Origin: Sedimentitalea sp041224545
Lineage (GTDB): Bacteria > Pseudomonadota > Alphaproteobacteria > Rhodobacterales > Rhodobacteraceae
Direction: 5' to 3'
Assembly (NCBI RefSeq): GCF_041224545.1
Contig: NZ_JBGFGP010000105.1
Location: 1 to 64,000 of the forward strand
Length of the DNA stretch: 64,000 bases
This document shows, piece after piece, positions 17,453-25,358 of this stretch (position 1 is the stretch's first letter; each line of letters opens with the position of its first letter). The translations under genes and the position numbers were made by a program. The notes under the pieces were generated by a model. The model worked only from the letters and a program-made list of their open reading frames with translations, made no database searches and was not told the origin of the DNA.

Positions 17453-17534
17453 CCCCACGTGGTGAAATTGGTAAACACTGGAGACTTAAAATCTCCCGCC
17501 GTAAGGCTTCCCGGTTCAAGTCCGGGCGTGGGGA
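17453..17534 (+). tRNA. tRNA-Leu (anticodon UAA)
   Basis: All arms fold. The acceptor CCCCACG pairs with CGTGGGG (7 bp); the D stem is GTG/CAC with a GG in the loop; the anticodon stem GGAGA/TCTCC encloses CTTAAAA; a variable arm GCC-GTAA-GGC marks a class II tRNA; the T stem CCCGG/CCGGG encloses TTCAAGT. The discriminator base is A, as expected for leucine. The 5' base is C instead of the usual G. CCA is not encoded. The total length is 82 nt. Confidence 0.87.
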
Positions 17535-17621
17535 CGGTTCGAAACTCAATTGAAAGCCTGCCACATGTAGATGCAACATCCACTTCCTTGTGCTACCCCT
17601 AGTGAGGTAGCAGGGAATCGG

Positions 17622-17897
17622 ATGGGCTCACAGTTGAACGCAGAAGAACAAAAATACTTGGACATTGTTCTTACCCCTATTCGTGTCTGCGCAACCTATA
17701 AGCCCAAATTTGGCCAAGGGCTTGGCGATGGCCTTACGGTGTAGCAGTTTCAAGACCTGTATTGTGGCGACACGTTCTATGCAGGGTTTGGCCTAGACAA
17801 CCCCATGGTGTATAAGCGGCGCAAAGGAAAGTCGTTGCTGATGTCGGGGTGCTTGCCGGCCCGTCCATGCGGCTCGTTTGACCGCCTGGATTCGTAA
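17622..17897 (+). pseudogene. Short gene remnant with an internal stop
   Basis: An ATG at 17622 opens a 92-codon frame interrupted by a TAG at 17742-17744 (codon 41) and ended by TAA at 17895-17897. Both halves look protein-like (EEQKYLDIVLTPIR before the stop and DTFYAGFGLDNPM after it), which suggests one former gene with a nonsense mutation and a lost 3' end. I do not assign a family. Its position directly after a tRNA gene and its lower G+C fit a leftover of transferred DNA. Confidence 0.5.
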
Positions 17898-17935
17898 TGT
17901 GGATTCTTTAACGGTTGAGTTCTGCAACACGCGAT

Positions 17936-18739
17936 TCATCGCGCAAAGGCAGATTGGAGCAAAGTCAGCGCATTGGCATTGGCGGATGCGGCGTTTCTCG
18001 ACGCTGCGATTTGAGATCTGGCAAGGAATAATTGTGTCATTCGTTCAACATTCGCTTTTTTGGAGAATTGCGTGACCGTATCGTCTCCGGTTACCGAACG
18101 GGTCTTTTCGCGCAGGATTTCGTGTTGTTGGTCTATGTCGATCTGACCGAAAGATGCAGGCAGCCCCAACGCGGTTTCGAACATTGTTCTGAGCGGCGGT
18201 AATCCCATGAGGGTGAACCACTTGGCTTCGTCGCTCATGTTTTCAGCCGCGAGACTTGTCAGTTCACGCTGCGCGAACATTGCTATGCGCATCGTGTCGT
18301 CCTGTTCTCCGACCGATACCTCGAAAGATTGAATCTTGTACTCGTCAGCGATTGTCGACATTTTTCGCGGATCGGATGTTGTATTCAGTTCTGCCGGCCC
18401 GAACCCGAATGCGGCACTGAACCGTTTGTAGCGATCATCGGTCAATCTGTTGGCAAGGGCATCATCACTGACCGTGCCGTCTTCAAGTATTTTCCGGATA
18501 AAATACGTGTTGTTCAGATCGTGGCGAAGCCCGAAAGCGCCGAGAGCGACGGAGAGGAGGCGTCGATCGCTGACCAGAGCCTCAGCGCTTTTGACATCGC
18601 CGATGTTCTCCTGGAAGTAGTCGACATCCCGTGAAATCTGGGCGGTTTTCGAGAAGGTTTCGAACTGAGACTCGTAGGTGCGTTGAAGAAAATTCCAGCC
18701 TGCGATTCCCGAGCCAACTATGACGGGCTGGAAGGTCAT
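17936..18739 (-). CDS. Flagellar DUF1217 protein
   Basis: This 267-residue soluble protein belongs to the DUF1217 family, found in alphaproteobacterial flagellar clusters and of uncertain function. The N-terminus (TFQPVIVGSGIAGWNFLQRT) and alternating helical repeats fit the family. I place the start at 18739, which overlaps the flbT stop by 4 bp, so it is translated last in the fliC-flaF-flbT direction. A longer start at 18802 would overlap flbT more deeply. Confidence 0.8.
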   Translation of the reverse strand: MTFQPVIVGSGIAGWNFLQRTYESQFETFSKTAQISRDVDYFQENIGDVKSAEALVSDRRLLSVALGAFGLRHDLNNTYFIRKILEDGTVSDDALANRLTDDRYKRFSAAFGFGPAELNTTSDPRKMSTIADEYKIQSFEVSVGEQDDTMRIAMFAQRELTSLAAENMSDEAKWFTLMGLPPLRTMFETALGLPASFGQIDIDQQHEILREKTRSVTGDDTVTQFSKKANVERMTQLFLARSQIAASRNAASANANALTLLQSAFAR

Positions 18740-19140
18740 GACGGACGCGCTGCCATAAGCCGGTCTTCGCGGGGCATGAGGCTGCGCAGTGCTTTGAGGC
18801 ACCGGTAGTGGTGCTGTGCTATGAGGGCATCTGTCGCCTCGGTCAGTGAGGCGCGGCTGTCTGCATCGGTAAAGACCTGGCTAAGTTCTTCGATGCGGCG
18901 CAAAAGGCCATGGCGCGCAGTCTCCGGGTCGCTGTCGCCGGTCAATATCAACTGTGCGGCATAGCAGACCCGTCTTACCGGTGTAGTCGCTTCGTCCGGG
19001 TGGATCGCGTCACGTAACCGGAGTATGTTAGCATCGGGCGTCACGATCGAGAGCCGACTGCGCCGATCACCGTTTTCGATGACAGCACCGTTGACGAGTA
19101 CGCGTTCCTTCGGGGCGAGTTTCAGGATTAATCCGCTCAT
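18736..19140 (-). CDS. flbT: Flagellin synthesis repressor FlbT
   Basis: This 134-residue protein matches FlbT, which in Caulobacter binds the 5' untranslated region of flagellin mRNA and blocks translation until the hook is complete. The N-terminal LKLAPKERVLVNGAV is typical. It sits between flaF and the DUF1217 gene, with 4 bp to flaF. A hairpin lies in the leader of the flagellin gene 1.3 kb upstream in the same direction, and it is a natural candidate target. Confidence 0.92.
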   Translation of the reverse strand: MSGLILKLAPKERVLVNGAVIENGDRRSRLSIVTPDANILRLRDAIHPDEATTPVRRVCYAAQLILTGDSDPETARHGLLRRIEELSQVFTDADSRASLTEATDALIAQHHYRCLKALRSLMPREDRLMAARPS

Positions 19141-19144
19141 GATC

Positions 19145-19513
19145 TCATGTTCCGCCTCTCAGGCCACGCAGAATGGCCGTGTTGATCTCGAGCAGCGGTT
19201 CGCTGTTTGCTTGCCGGGCCAGAACCTTGCTGGTGTGTTGATTTGTGAACTCGGCAAGATACAGGATCCGGGCCTTGAGTTCCGAAGGCAGGGCGTTTCC
19301 CTTGTCGGCGACATCGATGGCAAATATCGTCCAGATCTTGCGATTGTCATTGAGTGCTTCGGCGAGTGCCGCGAACCCGGCTGTTCCCTTGGCCTCTGCC
19401 GCGCGAATGCGCGTCGTGATGCGGGCAATCGCCTCGTACTCGGTGCCTCTTGTTGTGCGTGTCGGAGCCGATGCGGCGGAATAGGCGCGATGCGCCTGGG
19501 ACAGGGCGTTCAA
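19145..19513 (-). CDS. flaF: Flagellar biosynthesis regulator FlaF
   Basis: The 122 residues match FlaF, which helps flagellin synthesis or secretion and acts opposite to FlbT. The usual N-terminus (MNALSQAHRAYS) and the IWTIFAIDVAD block are visible. The start is a TTG at 19511-19513 preceded by GAGGTC. A strong hairpin (19551-19573) lies between fliC and flaF, so flaF transcription may depend on read-through or on its own promoter. Confidence 0.9.
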   Translation of the reverse strand: MNALSQAHRAYSAASAPTRTTRGTEYEAIARITTRIRAAEAKGTAGFAALAEALNDNRKIWTIFAIDVADKGNALPSELKARILYLAEFTNQHTSKVLARQANSEPLLEINTAILRGLRGGT

Positions 19514-19550
19514 ATCAGGACCTCACATATCTGAGTGCTTCAGAAGAGAA

Positions 19551-19573
19551 GTCGGGGCGCGTGACGCCCCGAC
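19551..19573 (-). terminator. Hairpin after the flagellin gene
   Basis: A perfect 9-bp stem, GTCGGGGCG at 19551-19559 and CGCCCCGAC at 19565-19573, with loop CGTGA, lies 17 bp past the fliC stop. On the minus strand it is followed by a pyrimidine-rich TTCTCTT. It probably ends most flagellin transcripts before flaF. Confidence 0.8.
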
Positions 19574-19589
19574 CGGTACCGTGGTGGCG

Positions 19590-20414
19590 TTAACGGAAGA
19601 GCGACAGGATGGTCTGCGGCGCCTGGTTGGCAATCGACAGGGCCTGTACGCCGAGCTGTTGCTGCGTCTGGAGGGCTTGCAGGCGGGCCGATGCGGCTTC
19701 CATGTCGGCATCCACGAGACTGCCGATGCCGGATTTCATGGCGTCCATCACCTTGCCTACAAAGACATTCTGATCCGAGATGCGCTTGGCAGATGCACCG
19801 AGCGCCGCTGCGCCATCCACGGCGGTCTGGATGTGCGCTTCAAGTGCCGTGATCGATGCAGCCGCGGTCGTGGCATCACTTACGTCGATGTCGCTCAGGT
19901 CGAGGTTGGAGGTGAAATCCACCGCCGCCACAGTGATCTCGGAAACCGTGATTGCGCCGGTATTGTCGCGATCGATCGACGAGGTCACCGTCAGATCCAC
20001 GCCGTCGTCATTCAAGAGATTCATGCCGTTGAACTGCGACGCGTTGATGATCGACGTCACCTGTGCAATCGATTCGTTGATATCGGCAGCCAACTTGGTG
20101 TAGTCGACGTTTTCGCCGGTGGCTGCGACGACCTTTTCTTTCATGTCACTCAGAACATTCGTGATCTGTTCGGCACCTGCGGATGCAACGGCCACGGTGG
20201 ATTCACCGAGCGCCAGTGAATCGGACACGGCCTGAAAACCGCTCACGTCAGATTCCATCACTTTCGAGATTGCCCAGATGGCCGAGTTGTCCTTGGCCGA
20301 GCCGACGTCCTTGCCGGTGGAAATCTGGTCCTGGGTTTTGGCGAGGTTGGAGTTGATGGATTTCAGGGTCTGGAGTGCAACCATTGCACTGTTGTTTGTC
20401 AGAATGCTCGACAT
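19590..20414 (-). CDS. fliC: Flagellin
   Basis: The 274-residue filament protein has the conserved D0/D1 ends: MSSILTNNSAMVALQTL at the N-terminus and QALQTQQQLGVQALSIANQ near the C-terminus, ending in ILSLFR. The central variable domain is short, as in many marine alphaproteobacteria. I chose the ATG at 20414; an upstream in-frame start adds 9 residues not seen in flagellins. The leader carries a hairpin, and flaF-flbT follow downstream, which points to post-transcriptional control. Confidence 0.95.
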   Translation of the reverse strand: MSSILTNNSAMVALQTLKSINSNLAKTQDQISTGKDVGSAKDNSAIWAISKVMESDVSGFQAVSDSLALGESTVAVASAGAEQITNVLSDMKEKVVAATGENVDYTKLAADINESIAQVTSIINASQFNGMNLLNDDGVDLTVTSSIDRDNTGAITVSEITVAAVDFTSNLDLSDIDVSDATTAAASITALEAHIQTAVDGAAALGASAKRISDQNVFVGKVMDAMKSGIGSLVDADMEAASARLQALQTQQQLGVQALSIANQAPQTILSLFR

Positions 20415-20458
20415 GGCATTGTTCCTTTGGTCATTGGGCAAGTTTTACCCGGTTTCAT

Positions 20459-20476
20459 GCCGCCCTTTCGGGTGGC
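20459..20476 (-). promoter_or_regulatory. Hairpin in the flagellin mRNA leader
   Basis: GCCGCCC (20459-20465) pairs with GGGTGGC (20470-20476) across a TTTC loop, with one G-T pair. The hairpin begins 45 nt upstream of the fliC start codon. FlbT of Caulobacter is known to act on the flagellin leader, so this is a candidate FlbT site; that link is inference. Confidence 0.45.
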
Positions 20477-20594
20477 CCAAATGTCTTTCTGACGATTGCG
20501 AGCGCCGTGCTTTCGGCTTCGCGCCACCTTTGTTTCAGATGCCCCCTGACCATGCGTGCGATGTCCTAATGGAATCCTAAACAGACCGGTCAAG

Positions 20595-20621
20595 ACGCAT
20601 TGCATTTAACTCAAAATGCGT
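20595..20621 (-). terminator. Weak inverted repeat after flgN
   Basis: ACGCATT (20595-20601) and AATGCGT (20615-20621) form a 7-bp stem with a 13-nt loop, beginning directly after the flgN stop codon at 20623-20625. There is no T run. It may be a weak terminator or a regulator site in the fliC promoter region. Confidence 0.3.
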
Positions 20622-20622
20622 A

Positions 20623-20982
20623 TCACGCGCGTTTCTCGAGGTTTGAATCGACAGAGCTGCCAAAGGTCTGTCGTTTGCCCCGGTGGTCGTAGGTTTCAAA
20701 GCCGGAACGCACGCGTCTCAACTCTGCCATGCGGTCTGCAACTGCCCGGATGCCTTCCAGTGCGCTGTTCAGCAGTGCTTGATTACGGGTCACCTTCTGA
20801 TGAATCGCCTCGAGAGGAGTGCGATCTTCGACTGGCAACTTGTTGATCCTGTCGATCAATTGCTCTTTGGTCGTCATCAGGATTTCAATCTGATCCAATT
20901 GTCCGGCGAGCAGTGCTTCGCGTTCGCGGTCCAGAAGTTCATCAAGCGAATCGATAATTTCCTGGCGGTTTTCATCCGTCAT
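20623..20982 (-). CDS. FlgN-like flagellar export chaperone
   Basis: This 119-residue, highly charged helical protein resembles FlgN, the chaperone for hook-filament junction proteins. Coiled-coil-like heptads span most of the length (LDELLDREREALLAGQL, then LIDRINKLP), and the position between a rod protein gene and flagellin supports the call. The match rests on size, helical pattern and context. Its start overlaps the end of the FlgJ-like gene by 11 bp, which suggests coupled translation. Confidence 0.72.
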   Translation of the reverse strand: MTDENRQEIIDSLDELLDREREALLAGQLDQIEILMTTKEQLIDRINKLPVEDRTPLEAIHQKVTRNQALLNSALEGIRAVADRMAELRRVRSGFETYDHRGKRQTFGSSVDSNLEKRA

Positions 20983-21250
20983 GTTGTGAGTCCTTCAGTG
21001 CATTGAATAGTGATTCAGCAAGTCCGACGCCGCCTGATTGCGCGATCTGTTCCGCTTGGGCCCGGACCAGCAGCGACGCATATTGATCTTCGCCGGCTCC
21101 GCCGCCCATGGCATCGCGTGATTTCCCAAGGCCAGCGGATTTCAGCATTTCGGTCAGAAACGCGGCCTCGAGCTCGGTTGCCGCCTGTCGCAGTGCTGCG
21201 TCGGGTCCGGTCCTTGGGGCGATGGTCGTGGAAAGGGAAATTGGAGTCAT
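20972..21250 (-). CDS. FlgJ-type rod-binding protein (rod domain only)
   Basis: The 92 residues correspond to the N-terminal rod-binding domain of FlgJ (FLTEMLKSAGLG, then YASLLVRAQAEQIAQSGGVGLAESL). The muramidase half of enterobacterial FlgJ is absent, which is normal in alphaproteobacteria. The protein should help assemble the flagellar rod in the periplasm. It is the first gene of the minus-strand group and lies back to back with fliK at a 110-bp divergent gap. Confidence 0.85.
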   Translation of the reverse strand: MTPISLSTTIAPRTGPDAALRQAATELEAAFLTEMLKSAGLGKSRDAMGGGAGEDQYASLLVRAQAEQIAQSGGVGLAESLFNALKDSQHDG

Positions 21251-21360
21251 GGGATACCTCGAATTGGCGGAATTTTTTCAAGACTGATGCCCATCGGGTT
21301 AAAATATCGGTAACCGATTTGCTTGATCGTCGTGTCATCAAGAGAGAATTCTGGTGACAT

Positions 21361-22893
21361 ATGCAGTTAACATCCCTTCTTATCCCCGATGCGGTCAAAA
21401 CGTTGGGGGAGCCTGTTTCAGGGGCCGCTCTTGAGGCTGCTGATGCTCATGGGAAAGCCACGTTTGAGGCTGCGTTCTTTCAGGCGTCTGTTGCCGATGC
21501 GCATCCCGTTCTGTCCGGGACCGCTGAGGTGTCTGACGCCGAGGATGAAGCGGAAACAGCGGAAGCGGGCGATATCTTGGAACCCTGTGATCCGGGCGAC
21601 GGCGTGCATGCAGATGAAGAATGCGCGCACGATGTGGCGGAGACTGACTCGCCGCGCGATGATCCTGAACCGAGGCGTGGGCATGAAGCGGAAAATGACG
21701 TCGCCGTGAAACAGGTGCCCGTCGAAACCGGTGCCGGGATTCCGGTTGTCAAGGAACCCGCAGGCGTGCACGACGCAGGAGAACGGACCGAAACCGAACC
21801 ACCAACATCCGAGCGCGCGCTTCTGGGCGATGACGACGCAATCACGCTGCCAAAGCGGTTGGATCGCAAGGCTACGGATCACCCGATCCGATATGAGCAC
21901 GCCACCGAACCCACCGGCAGGTCCGGCGCGACCGAGGAGGGGTCGCTTGTGTCGGCATCACGGGGCGAAAATGTTGCGGCGAAATCAGTTGGAAAATTGA
22001 TCGGAGAGACCGTCTCTCTTGGACATGGGGCAGCTGAAGCGCCCCTTCCTGTCGAAGAAACTGCCTATGCGGGTGCTCCGGTATCAGAATCCATTCAGCC
22101 GATTCTGATGAGCGGGAGCTATCGCCCGGAGAACACGTACCATGCGGGTGCTCCTGTTGACATGCGGGCTCTTGTTCGCAAGTCCCAGGAGAATACGTTG
22201 CATTCGCCACTTCCACGAGATTTGGAAGGCGATGTCGGTCTTGATCACGCTGCCTCTGTCGGACTGCCGTCACGCGCGGACGCGCAAGCGATGATGCCTG
22301 CGACCACGGAGTCTGTTGCCCATACGATTGCAAGCAGTCCTGCCGTGCCGCCTTCTCCGGTTTCCTTGGTCACTCCCGCCGAGACCGACCTGATGGTTGA
22401 TCCAGGGGGACATGCAGGTGATGTGGCCGACGCGCAGATTTTGCGATCCAGCGCAACGGCCGGCACCGCATTGCAAGCAACGACGGATGCCATCGTGGCC
22501 CGCCCGGAAGCCGTGCGACACGCTGCCGCTCAGGCCGTTGAAATTCTTGCGAAAGAACCCGGCAAGACCGTGGAAATCGCTCTCAATCCCGAGGAGCTTG
22601 GTCGGGTCCGGCTGTCACTGTCGACGAGCGATGCGGGAATGACAGTGTCAATCGTGTCGGAGCGGCCAGAGACGCTTGACCTGATGCGCCGTCATATCGA
22701 TCAACTTTCCCAGGAATTTCAGAGACTCGGTTATCAGCAGACAAGTTTCGAGTTCAGCGGCGAAGCTTCGAATGGTGACGAAAGTGCCCCGGGAAAAGAG
22801 CTTGTGGACCATGACGGTGCCCATGTTACGGATGAAATGCAGACCGCCACTCCAACCCGCCTGGTGCAGACTGGGCTAGACCTGAGGCTCTGA
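21361..22893 (+). CDS. fliK: Flagellar hook-length control protein FliK
   Basis: This 510-residue secreted molecular ruler has a long, acidic, low-complexity N-terminal part (about 1-370) and the conserved C-terminal switch domain (about 400-490), with EIALNPEELGRVRLSLS and IDQLSQEFQRLGY. The C-terminal domain contacts FlhB to change export specificity when the hook is complete. The N-terminal part shows little conservation, as usual. It is followed 2 bp later by flgD, so the two form an operon. Confidence 0.92.
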   Translation: MQLTSLLIPDAVKTLGEPVSGAALEAADAHGKATFEAAFFQASVADAHPVLSGTAEVSDAEDEAETAEAGDILEPCDPGDGVHADEECAHDVAETDSPRDDPEPRRGHEAENDVAVKQVPVETGAGIPVVKEPAGVHDAGERTETEPPTSERALLGDDDAITLPKRLDRKATDHPIRYEHATEPTGRSGATEEGSLVSASRGENVAAKSVGKLIGETVSLGHGAAEAPLPVEETAYAGAPVSESIQPILMSGSYRPENTYHAGAPVDMRALVRKSQENTLHSPLPRDLEGDVGLDHAASVGLPSRADAQAMMPATTESVAHTIASSPAVPPSPVSLVTPAETDLMVDPGGHAGDVADAQILRSSATAGTALQATTDAIVARPEAVRHAAAQAVEILAKEPGKTVEIALNPEELGRVRLSLSTSDAGMTVSIVSERPETLDLMRRHIDQLSQEFQRLGYQQTSFEFSGEASNGDESAPGKELVDHDGAHVTDEMQTATPTRLVQTGLDLRL

Positions 22894-22895
22894 AC

Positions 22896-23579
22896 ATGAC
22901 CGAGATCACGACTTCTCCCGCCGCCGCTACGGCGGCCACCGCGGCAGGCGCAACTTCCGCAACATCCGGCGCGACCGGCAGCACCGGGCTGACCTCGGAT
23001 TTCGAGACATTTCTCAAGATGTTGACGGCGCAGGCCCGCTATCAGGATCCGCTGGAGCCAATCGATTCGACCGAATACGCCGCGCAGCTGGCACAGTTCT
23101 CGATGGTCGAGCAGCAGGTTCAGACAAACGATACCCTGAGTGCGCTGTTCGCCCGGATGGATTCGTCCAACATGGCGTCTCTCGCGGGATGGGTCGGGAT
23201 GGAGGTCCGGGCCGACACCCCTGTTTACTTTGACGGGCAGCCGGTAACCGTATCTCCCGGCGTCGCCGCAACGGCGGATGCGGCCTATCTGGTGGTGACC
23301 GGACCGGATGGGCGCGAGGTTCAGCGGACTGAAATCGACTTGTCCGCCGAGCCGGTCGAGTGGGCTGGTGTCGATAGCAGCGGAGCGCCATTTGCCAGCG
23401 GCGTCTATACATTCTCGGTGGACAGCTTCCGCAACGGAGACAAGATCGAACCCGGCGTGACCGAGGTCTACGGACGCATCACCGAAGCGCAATTCGAGGG
23501 CAACGACGTGATGTTGGTGCTCGATGGGGGACCGGCGATTGCGGCGAATGACGTATCCGCACTTCGGCAGGGAAACTGA
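22896..23579 (+). CDS. flgD: Flagellar hook-capping protein FlgD
   Basis: The 227-residue scaffold caps the growing hook. The Ala/Thr-rich N-terminus leads into the conserved FLKMLTAQARYQDPLEP and AAQLAQFSMVEQQVQTN region (about residues 28-75), followed by the FlgD tudor-like and FnIII-like part (GVYTFSVDSF). It lies 2 bp after fliK. The rest of the hook and basal-body genes are not in the window, so this is a partial flagellar cluster. Confidence 0.94.
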   Translation: MTEITTSPAAATAATAAGATSATSGATGSTGLTSDFETFLKMLTAQARYQDPLEPIDSTEYAAQLAQFSMVEQQVQTNDTLSALFARMDSSNMASLAGWVGMEVRADTPVYFDGQPVTVSPGVAATADAAYLVVTGPDGREVQRTEIDLSAEPVEWAGVDSSGAPFASGVYTFSVDSFRNGDKIEPGVTEVYGRITEAQFEGNDVMLVLDGGPAIAANDVSALRQGN

Positions 23580-23723
23580 CACGCGCCAGTCTTACGACAT
23601 CTGGCCGGGTGCCGCCGTCCGGGGAGGCCCGAACCAGACTGATCGACATGCCAGGGCTCTTTCTGATGCGTGGTAGCTGATTGCCCGTTGCCTCGCGCTT
23701 GTACCGCAGGCATTAAGGCCCGG

Positions 23724-24368
23724 ATGGCAAAGCAGCTCGATTATCATACGATCCACGAGATCTTTACCCGCTTTCACGCGGCGGAACCCGAACCCAAGGG
23801 TGAACTCGATCACGTGAACGCCTACACGCTGGTTGTCGCGGTGGCGTTGTCGGCCCAAGCGACAGATGCTGGCGTCAACAAGGCGACGCGCAAGTTGTTC
23901 CAGGTCGTGACAACCCCCCAACAGATGCTTGAATTGGGCGAAGAACGGCTGATCGAGCATATCAAGACCATTGGGCTGTACCGCAACAAGGCTCGGAACG
24001 TGATGAAGCTGTCCCGGATTCTTGTCGAGCAGTACGGAGGAGAGGTGCCGAACTCACGCGCTGCGCTGCAATCGTTGCCCGGTGTCGGGCGCAAGACGGC
24101 GAATGTCGTGCTCAACATGTGGTGGCACTACCCGGCACAGGCCGTCGATACCCATATTTTCCGCTTCGGAAATCGCAGCGGCGTCGCGCCGGGCAAGGAT
24201 GTGGATGCAGTCGAGCGTGCCATCGAAGACAATATTCCGGTTGATTTCCAGCAACATGCCCATCATTGGATGATCCTGCATGGGCGCTATCACTGCAAGG
24301 CGCGCAAACCGATGTGCCCCACATGTCTGATCCGCGACCTGTGTCAGTACGAGGACAAGACCGTATGA
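23724..24368 (+). CDS. nth: Endonuclease III
   Basis: This 214-residue DNA glycosylase/AP lyase removes oxidised pyrimidines. The helix-hairpin-helix LPGVGRKTANVV contains the catalytic Lys124, Asp142 sits in VDTHIFR, and a [4Fe-4S] cluster is held by Cys191, Cys198, Cys201 and Cys207 (C-x6-C-x2-C-x5-C). I place the start at the ATG at 23724, giving the usual short N-terminus, rather than at 23670. The stop overlaps the next start by 4 bp (24365-24368). Confidence 0.96.
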   Translation: MAKQLDYHTIHEIFTRFHAAEPEPKGELDHVNAYTLVVAVALSAQATDAGVNKATRKLFQVVTTPQQMLELGEERLIEHIKTIGLYRNKARNVMKLSRILVEQYGGEVPNSRAALQSLPGVGRKTANVVLNMWWHYPAQAVDTHIFRFGNRSGVAPGKDVDAVERAIEDNIPVDFQQHAHHWMILHGRYHCKARKPMCPTCLIRDLCQYEDKTV

Positions 24369-25354
24369 GCAATTACGACCTGGTGGGCATCGGCAATGCC
24401 GTTGTCGATGTCATCACCCAAGCCGATGACAGCTTTCTTGATCACATGGGAATCGAGAAGGGGATCATGCAACTGATCGAACAGGACCGTGCCGAACTGC
24501 TGTACGGTGCCATGGACGGTCGCGTGCAAACGCCGGGCGGTTCGGTTGCAAACACGATTGCCGGGGCCGGTGCCCTCGGGTTGGAAGCGGCGTTTATCGG
24601 TCGGGTCCGCGACGATGCGCTTGGCCGTTTCTATGCCGACGCAATGAACGAAAACGGGATCGATTTCGTCAATCCACCTGTATCCGGCGGCGAATTGCCC
24701 ACGTCTCGTTCCATGATCTTTGTCTCGCCGGACGGCGAGCGGTCGATGAACACCTATCTCGGGATCTCCACCGGCCTGACCTCTGACGATGTGCCGCGCG
24801 CGGTTACGAGCAAGGCAAAGATCATGTTTCTGGAGGGGTATCTTTTCGACCATGATGCCGGCAAGAGCGCGTTTCGCGAGGCTGCGCGCGCGACGCGTGC
24901 GGGCGGTGGCAAGACCGGGATTTCCATTTCCGACGCGTTTTGCGTGGATCGGCATCGCGCGGATTTCCTGTCTCTGATCCAGCATGATCTGGATTTCGTC
25001 ATCGGCAACGAAGCCGAGATTCAATCGCTTTTCGAGACCGACCATCTGGGAGATGCGCTGATGATGACCGCCGCGTTGTGTCCCCTTGTGGTTTGCACGA
25101 GATCGGGCGATGGCGTGACGGTGATGGAGGGCACCACGCGTCTGGATGTTCCGGTTGAACGTGTCAAACCGGTTGACGCAACGGGCGCAGGAGATCAGTT
25201 CGCTGCCGGGTTCCTGTTTGGCATGGCGCAGGGGCGTGACCTTGAGACCTGTGCGCGGATCGGCTGTGTCTGCGCCAGCGAGGTGATTTCGCATATTGGT
25301 CCGCGCCCGGAAGCCGACATGCCGAAACTGCTGCGCGAAAACGGCTTTTTGTGA
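24365..25354 (+). CDS. PfkB-family sugar/adenosine kinase
   Basis: The 329-residue ribokinase-fold kinase begins with VGIGNAVVDV and has the TPGGSVANT substrate-binding block and the C-terminal DATGAGDQFAAGF anion-hole motif with the catalytic aspartate. Roseobacter homologues are usually annotated as adenosine kinase; the substrate cannot be settled from sequence alone. The ATG at 24365 overlaps the nth stop, and a GNAT gene follows 5 bp later, making a three-gene operon. Confidence 0.88.
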   Translation: MSNYDLVGIGNAVVDVITQADDSFLDHMGIEKGIMQLIEQDRAELLYGAMDGRVQTPGGSVANTIAGAGALGLEAAFIGRVRDDALGRFYADAMNENGIDFVNPPVSGGELPTSRSMIFVSPDGERSMNTYLGISTGLTSDDVPRAVTSKAKIMFLEGYLFDHDAGKSAFREAARATRAGGGKTGISISDAFCVDRHRADFLSLIQHDLDFVIGNEAEIQSLFETDHLGDALMMTAALCPLVVCTRSGDGVTVMEGTTRLDVPVERVKPVDATGAGDQFAAGFLFGMAQGRDLETCARIGCVCASEVISHIGPRPEADMPKLLRENGFL

Positions 25355-25358
25355 CGCC

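Larger units (their letters stand above)
17107..17935. other. Degraded non-coding region with tRNA-Leu copies and a gene remnant
   Basis: This 829-bp stretch between putR and the flagellar genes is AT-richer than its flanks. It contains a decayed tRNA-Leu (17278-17340), an intact tRNA-Leu (17453-17534) and a stop-interrupted reading frame (17622-17897). The minus-strand frame through the tRNA that reads TPGLEPGSL is the well-known antisense artefact of tRNA-Leu genes. I see no integrase or clear attachment repeats. Confidence 0.6.

Noticed and set aside
17077..17583. Minus-strand frame with TPGLEPGSLTAGDFKSP
   Set aside because: This is the well-known false protein read through the antisense of a tRNA-Leu gene.
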